The notes beneath the pieces are model-generated. The model had not been told where the DNA came from, did no database searches, and saw only the letters and a program-made list of their open reading frames with translations. The position numbers and the translations under genes are program-made. A stretch of DNA of 33,216 bases from Aquifex sp. (lineage in GTDB: Bacteria > Aquificota > Aquificia > Aquificales > Aquificaceae): assembly GCA_003978875.1 (NCBI GenBank), contig QNXQ01000143.1, forward strand, positions 1 through 33,216, read 5' to 3'. Numbering within the stretch: the first letter of the stretch is position 1; the number at the start of each line of letters is the position of its first letter. Shown here piece after piece: positions 27,688 through 33,216 of this stretch.

Positions 27688-29583
27688 TTATTCTTCGAGA
27701 GTTGAAACGTCTCCAACATCAAGACCGAGTTCTTCTGCCTTTAGAATTCTCCTCATAATCTTTCCGCTTCTTGTTTTGGGTAGTTTTTCTCTGAATTCTA
27801 TTTCATCGGGAACTGCAATAGGTCCAAGTTCGTTTCTGACGTGCAGTTTTAGTTCCTCTATAAGTTTTTCCGAAGGTTCTACTCCCTTCTTGAGGACTAC
27901 GAAAGCTTTTATGCTTTCTCCCTTTACCTCGTGAGGTTTTCCTATTACCGCGGCTTCCGCTACGGCAGGATGGCTTACCAATGCACTTTCTACTTCCATG
28001 GTTCCTATTCTGTGTCCCGCAACGTTTATAACATCATCTGCTCTACCGAGTATCATTATGTATCCTTCTTCATCGTAAGAAGCCAAGTCTCCGGCAAAGT
28101 AAACACCCTTTATTGTATTCCAGTATTTTTCGTATCTTTCGGGTTCTCCCCAACAGGTTCTCAGCATTGATGGCCAGGGAGATTTAATTACTAAAAATCC
28201 TACAGTGTTGGGAGGAACCTTGTTTCCATCTTTGTCTACTATTTCAGGCTCTATACTAAAGAAAGGTTTTCCGGCTTTTCCGGGTTTTGCAGGGTAAGAA
28301 GGTATAGTAGTTATCATGTGGGCTCCTGTTTCGGTTTGCCACCATGTATCAACTATTACACACTTTTCCCTTCCTATGTATTTGTAATACCAGAGCCATG
28401 CTTCCGGGTTTATAGGCTCTCCTACAGAACCTAAGATTCTTAGGGAGGATAAGTCGTATTTCATAGGCCATTCTTCACCGTATCTCATAAACATTCTTAT
28501 GGCGGTAGGAGCTGTGTAGAATACGTTTACTCTGTACTTTTCTATATACCTCCACCATCTTCCCGGGTCAGGATAATCGGGTGCTCCTTCCGTAATTACG
28601 GATGTAACTCCGTTTGCAAGTATACCGTACACTATGTAGGAGTGTCCCGTAATCCAACCTATGTCCGCCGTACACCAGTAGATATCATCTTCGTGAAGGT
28701 CAAAAACTATCTTTGCCGTGTAGTAAGTCTGAACCATATATCCCCCTGTTGTGTGCAGTACTCCTTTGGGCTTTCCTGTAGTTCCGGAGGTGTAGAGTAT
28801 AAACAGCGGGTCTTCTGCGTCCATAACTTCGGGTTCACACTCCGGTGAAGTATTCTTTATCATTTCATTAAAGTCTACGAACAACTCTCCTTTTTCACTC
28901 AAGACATCTCCGTCCCTGTCCCATACAACTACTTTTTCAACGAAATCAAGGCCATCTATGGCTCTTTCAACTACGGAAAGTAAGTCTATCTTTTTACCTC
29001 TTCTTTGGGTATAGCTTGCGGTAACGACAACCTTAGCTTTTGCATCTTCTATTCTGGTTCTGAGCGCCCCCTCGGAAAATCCTGCAAACACCACGCTGTG
29101 AATGGCTCCTATCCTTGCACAAGCGAGCATGGTGGCTATAGCTTCTATAGTTGTTGGCATATATATGGAAACTCTATCTCCTTTTTTTACTCCCAGGGAT
29201 TTCAAGCCGTTTGCTATTCTGTTTACGAGTTCTAAAAGTTCACCGTAGGTAATCTTCCTTTCATTGTCGTTTTCATCGACGTAAATGTAAGCCACTTTAT
29301 TTCTCTTTCCGTTTTTCACGTGTCTGTCAAGACAGTTGTAGGTTATGTTCGTTTTAGCTCCTACGAACCACTTGGCGTATGGAAAATTCCATTCCAAAAC
29401 CTTGTCCCACTTCTTAAACCAGTGGAGTTCTTCCGCAACCTTAGCCCAAAAACCTTCTCTATCTTTTATACTTTCTTCGTACACCTTTTCGTAATCTTTA
29501 ATCCAACATCTTTCAACTATTTCTTTCGGAGGATGATATTTTTCTTGAATTTTTAAAAGAACTTCAGATTTTTCATTGGTCAT
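27688..29583 (-). CDS. acs: Acetyl-CoA synthetase
   Basis: LFILYTSGTTGKPKGVLHTTGGYMVQ, WWQTETGAHMITTIPS, GRADDVINVAGHRIGTMEVESAL, PKTRSGKIMRRILK. Confidence 0.97.
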   Translation of the reverse strand: MTNEKSEVLLKIQEKYHPPKEIVERCWIKDYEKVYEESIKDREGFWAKVAEELHWFKKWDKVLEWNFPYAKWFVGAKTNITYNCLDRHVKNGKRNKVAYIYVDENDNERKITYGELLELVNRIANGLKSLGVKKGDRVSIYMPTTIEAIATMLACARIGAIHSVVFAGFSEGALRTRIEDAKAKVVVTASYTQRRGKKIDLLSVVERAIDGLDFVEKVVVWDRDGDVLSEKGELFVDFNEMIKNTSPECEPEVMDAEDPLFILYTSGTTGKPKGVLHTTGGYMVQTYYTAKIVFDLHEDDIYWCTADIGWITGHSYIVYGILANGVTSVITEGAPDYPDPGRWWRYIEKYRVNVFYTAPTAIRMFMRYGEEWPMKYDLSSLRILGSVGEPINPEAWLWYYKYIGREKCVIVDTWWQTETGAHMITTIPSYPAKPGKAGKPFFSIEPEIVDKDGNKVPPNTVGFLVIKSPWPSMLRTCWGEPERYEKYWNTIKGVYFAGDLASYDEEGYIMILGRADDVINVAGHRIGTMEVESALVSHPAVAEAAVIGKPHEVKGESIKAFVVLKKGVEPSEKLIEELKLHVRNELGPIAVPDEIEFREKLPKTRSGKIMRRILKAEELGLDVGDVSTLEE

Positions 29584-29887
29584 ACCACACCTCCTTTTTG
29601 AAATTAAATTTTATTCCTTTATATTCAAAAAATCCAGAAAAATTTTAGAAAAAATTTAAAAACCTGTTTTAAAAATTTTGAACCAATTTTATAAAGTTTT
29701 AAAAATATGAAGATAAATTAAAATCAACTTCTAATTGCATATCAGTTTTTCCTTATATATCAGTAGATTAAAAATTGGATTTTTCTTAAATAAAACACTG
29801 TTTTATTTTTAAAACCTTGAATTTTAAAACTATTTGTTCCAGTATTTTAAATTAACGAATTCCTTTTAATCTCTCGGGAGGTGGATC

Positions 29888-30145
29888 ATGGATAAAAGCA
29901 AACTTGAAGCTTATCACGGGTCTAATGTTTTAATCATTACGGTTCTTCTAATCATTTGGGCTTTGGTTTCCTATGGAGGAGCGTTAATAGCTAAAGCACT
30001 CTTTAAAGCAGGAGCAACGATATTCTGATTCCCTGCTCATTACTGGATAAGTGCTCAACTTTCGGTAATCACCTTTGTAATTGAAATCTTCGTCTACGCT
30101 TGGCTTATGAATAGGCTGGACCAAAAATACGGTGTGGAGAAATAA
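29888..30145 (+). pseudogene. DUF4212-type small membrane subunit of an SSS solute symporter, interrupted by in-frame TGA at 30026-30028
   Basis: MDKSKLEAYHGSNVLIITVLLIIWALVSYGGALIAKALFKAGATIF*FPAHYWISAQLSVITFVIEIFVYAWLMNRLDQKYGVEK*, a continuous frame apart from one TGA. Preceded by a GGGAGGTGG-type RBS. Confidence 0.82.
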
Positions 30146-30148
30146 GCC

Positions 30149-30427
30149 ATGGAGTGGATGGGATACGTAATAGTATTTGGAATAGTTATAGTGTTTATGG
30201 CTATTGCCGTATATAACAGGGCAACGGAGGCTGCGGAGTTCTACGTTGCAGGAAGGAGAATCCCTGCGTTCTGGAAAAAGATAAGAAGAGGAGAGGAACC
30301 CGATAACTATGTAAATCCCAGAGAACTTAGCAAGTTGGAAATAGATTTGCTCAAAGATGCCTTTAAGGTGGTCGAAGACTTCCAAAGCTTTATAGAACAC
30401 AGGTTCCTACCGTATCTGCCATCATGA
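30149..30427 (+). pseudogene. Fusion remnant: N-terminal ~40 aa of an SSS/ActP-like symporter joined to the C-terminal tail of a DUF294/CBS nucleotidyltransferase-like protein
   Basis: MEWMGYVIVFGIVIVFMAIAVYNRATEAAEFYVAGRRIPAF (symporter start) then KKIRRGEEPDNYVNPRELSKLEIDLLKDAFKVVEDFQSFIEHRF (DUF294 C-terminus). Junction at ~30268-30285. Confidence 0.78.
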
Positions 30428-31065
30428 AATTTTTAAACCTTATGAGAAAGCATTTCCTTTTAAAAAGAGCACAAAAATCTGCTTACTTTTTCCGGTTTTA
30501 CGAAGATGTGGATTTGAACAAGAAGGTTAAAGAGACGACCTTCATAGTGTTTGACTGTGAAGCGACAGATTTAAAGCCCAAAAAGGCAAGACTGTTATCT
30601 ATCGGAGCTGTTAAAGTGAAAAATCTCGAGCTGGAACTCAGTTCTTCCTTTTACAGATTGGTAAAGGAAAGTGAAGTAAAGGCTGCTGAAATTCACGGAA
30701 TTACTAAAGAAGATTTGGAAAAATACGGAAGTCCGCCAGAGGAAGTTATAAAAGATTTTTTGCTGTATATAAAGGGAAGTGTGTTGGTGGGTTTCTACAT
30801 GAAATTCGATATTTCCCTTATAGAGAAATATTCTTTGAATATTTTTAATTATCCAATAACAAATTATAAGATCGATGTTTTTAATCTCTATAAGGGAAGC
30901 TACTTAGGTCAAAAAAGTCTTGAAGAGATGGCAAACGAATTCGGTTTTTCAGTCAAAGGAAGGCATATTGCTATAGATGACGCTTATACTACAGCACTGA
31001 TTTTTCTTAAGTTGATTTATCCATACAGAGAGGAAAAACTCAAAAACATTCCTCTTTTTCTTTAA
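30424..31065 (+). CDS. DnaQ-like 3'-5' exonuclease (DNA Pol III epsilon-type)
   Basis: TFIVFDCEATDLKPKKARLLSIGAVKV … VGFYMKFDISLIEKY … HIAIDDAYTTALIFLKL (ExoI/II/III). Confidence 0.87.
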   Translation: MKFLNLMRKHFLLKRAQKSAYFFRFYEDVDLNKKVKETTFIVFDCEATDLKPKKARLLSIGAVKVKNLELELSSSFYRLVKESEVKAAEIHGITKEDLEKYGSPPEEVIKDFLLYIKGSVLVGFYMKFDISLIEKYSLNIFNYPITNYKIDVFNLYKGSYLGQKSLEEMANEFGFSVKGRHIAIDDAYTTALIFLKLIYPYREEKLKNIPLFL

Positions 31066-31070
31066 ATTAA

Positions 31071-32069
<999 letters not shown>

Positions 32070-32070
32070 G

Positions 32071-32415
32071 ATGCGACTGTACGGTATACCCTCCGAGGAT
32101 AGGGCGGAAGAAATTGCGGAGAACATAAAGGAGGGTGAATGGGTATTTCAGGATTTAAAGGAGGGAATAAAAAAACAGCTTTCTTCAGAAGAGGCTAAAA
32201 ATAAATTTAAAGAGCTCATTCAGCAGGTAAGAAAATGGAAGGAGGAGATGAGTACGCTTACCCAGTACACGGTATTTATCTTTGTAGATGATTCTCAAAA
32301 TCCAAATGCTATAAAGATATACGACACTTCTTCGCTCGGATGCGGGACAAATCTTATACCTGAAAGGTGGAGAATTTACAGAAAGGAGCTTGAGGGTGAG
32401 TTCGGTGATAATTAA
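32071..32415 (+). CDS. Conserved hypothetical 114-aa protein
   Basis: Intact ORF, 1 nt after the hemB stop and overlapping the next CDS. Confidence 0.65.
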   Translation: MRLYGIPSEDRAEEIAENIKEGEWVFQDLKEGIKKQLSSEEAKNKFKELIQQVRKWKEEMSTLTQYTVFIFVDDSQNPNAIKIYDTSSLGCGTNLIPERWRIYRKELEGEFGDN

Positions 32416-33040
32416 AGTAATTCCGGTAGGACCTATAGCGGTAAATTGCTCGGTAGTAGCTGACCAAACTTCAGGAGAAGCTGTAATAATAGATCCCGGA
32501 GCGGAAGTTGAGAAGATTTTGGAAAACCTGAATGATTTTAAGGTTGTAGGCATAATAGCCACCCACGGCCATATAGACCACGTGGGACAGGTGGGAAAGC
32601 TAAAGGAAATCTTTGATGTTCCCTTTTATATGAATCCTCTTGATAATTTTTTGATAAACGACGAAATATGGAGCGGTTTTGCCACTTATATAGGTGCGGT
32701 ACCTTGTCCCGAACCGGACGTGCCGATAAAGGAAGGAGATGAAATAAAGGTAGGGAACCTAAAGTTTAAAGTTTTGCATACACCCGGACATACACCCGGT
32801 CTTTGCTGTCTCTACAATGAGGAAAATAAAATTCTTATAGCGGGAGACCTACTGTTTAAAGGAAGTGTGGGAAGATGGGATTTACCCGGGGGTAATCTTG
32901 AAGAACTCAAAAAATCCGTAAAGAGAGTTTTAACTGAACTTCCCGAGGATACACTCGTTATATGCGGGCATTACGACGAGACAACTATAGGACAGGAGAG
33001 GACTTTTAATCCGTTTGCGGGAGAATTAATCGGTGAATAG
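32390..33040 (+). CDS. MBL-fold (glyoxalase II-like) metallo-hydrolase (GTG start near 32396/32405 possible)
   Basis: IATHGHIDHVGQVGKLKE … HTPGHTPGLCCLYNEENKILIAGDLLF. Confidence 0.9.
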   Translation: MRVSSVIIKVIPVGPIAVNCSVVADQTSGEAVIIDPGAEVEKILENLNDFKVVGIIATHGHIDHVGQVGKLKEIFDVPFYMNPLDNFLINDEIWSGFATYIGAVPCPEPDVPIKEGDEIKVGNLKFKVLHTPGHTPGLCCLYNEENKILIAGDLLFKGSVGRWDLPGGNLEELKKSVKRVLTELPEDTLVICGHYDETTIGQERTFNPFAGELIGE

Positions 33041-33216
33041 GGCAGTAGTGCTCGAACACGTTTACAAGGAAATAAACGGAAGAGAAATTCTGAAAGATAT
33101 AACCTTCGACGTAAGAGAAGGGGAGATTTTTTCAATAATAGGGGGAAGTGGTAGCGGGAAAACTTCTATAACCAAGTTAATAGTGGGACTTTGGAAACCG
33201 ACGAAAGGAAAAGTGT
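33033..33216 (+). CDS. ABC transporter ATP-binding protein (MlaF-like), truncated by the window end
   Basis: VNRAVVLEHVYKEINGREILKDITFDVREGEIFSIIGGSGSGKTSITKLIVGLWKPTKGKV, Walker A. Confidence 0.85.
   Translation, partial: MNRAVVLEHVYKEINGREILKDITFDVREGEIFSIIGGSGSGKTSITKLIVGLWKPTKGKV

Noticed and set aside
30026-30028. TGA in the DUF4212 gene as selenocysteine
   Set aside because: No obvious SECIS-like hairpin immediately downstream, and DUF4212 proteins are not known selenoproteins; nonsense mutation is simpler.
29984-30400. 138-aa minus ORF opposite the DUF4212/symporter remnant
   Set aside because: Antisense, with no coding signature; the plus-strand remnants explain the region.

Overview
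33.2 kb of an Aquificales-type (Aquifex-like) chromosome. This assignment is inferred from protein content, because no search could be run. Most of the window is core metabolism and information processing. On the minus strand, a run goes from isocitrate dehydrogenase (icd) down to a two-subunit biotin carboxylase (cfiB/cfiA- or pycA/pycB-like). That run is interrupted by four Uma2/DUF820-like nuclease paralogs, an OsmC protein and one unknown ORF. The rest includes an IclR regulator, a DppC-type permease, a DUF58 protein, obg, rimP-nusA, an RlmD/RumA-like methyltransferase, speD, rsmD-coaD, an Ogg2-like glycosylase, a DksA/TraR zinc finger, gatA, an EamA transporter, purK, an NfnA/PyrK-like flavoprotein, pepA, a split carB, prmA, acs, a DnaQ-like exonuclease, hemB, an MBL hydrolase and the start of an ABC ATPase. 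The strongest unexplained structure is the obg-rimP intergenic region (~12.3-12.76 kb). It holds about 14 DnaA-box-like 9-mers in two oppositely oriented arrays, with helical (11-bp) phasing and a ~94-bp imperfect tandem repeat, and is a strong candidate chromosomal replication origin. Other notable items are: (i) an eroded symporter locus downstream of acs, with an in-frame TGA in the DUF4212 gene and an apparent deletion fusing the N-terminus of an SSS symporter to the C-terminus of a DUF294 protein; (ii) frame disruptions in the adjacent rsmD (A9 tract) and coaD (TTA-TGA) genes; (iii) the Uma2 family expansion, overlapping the carboxylase gene.
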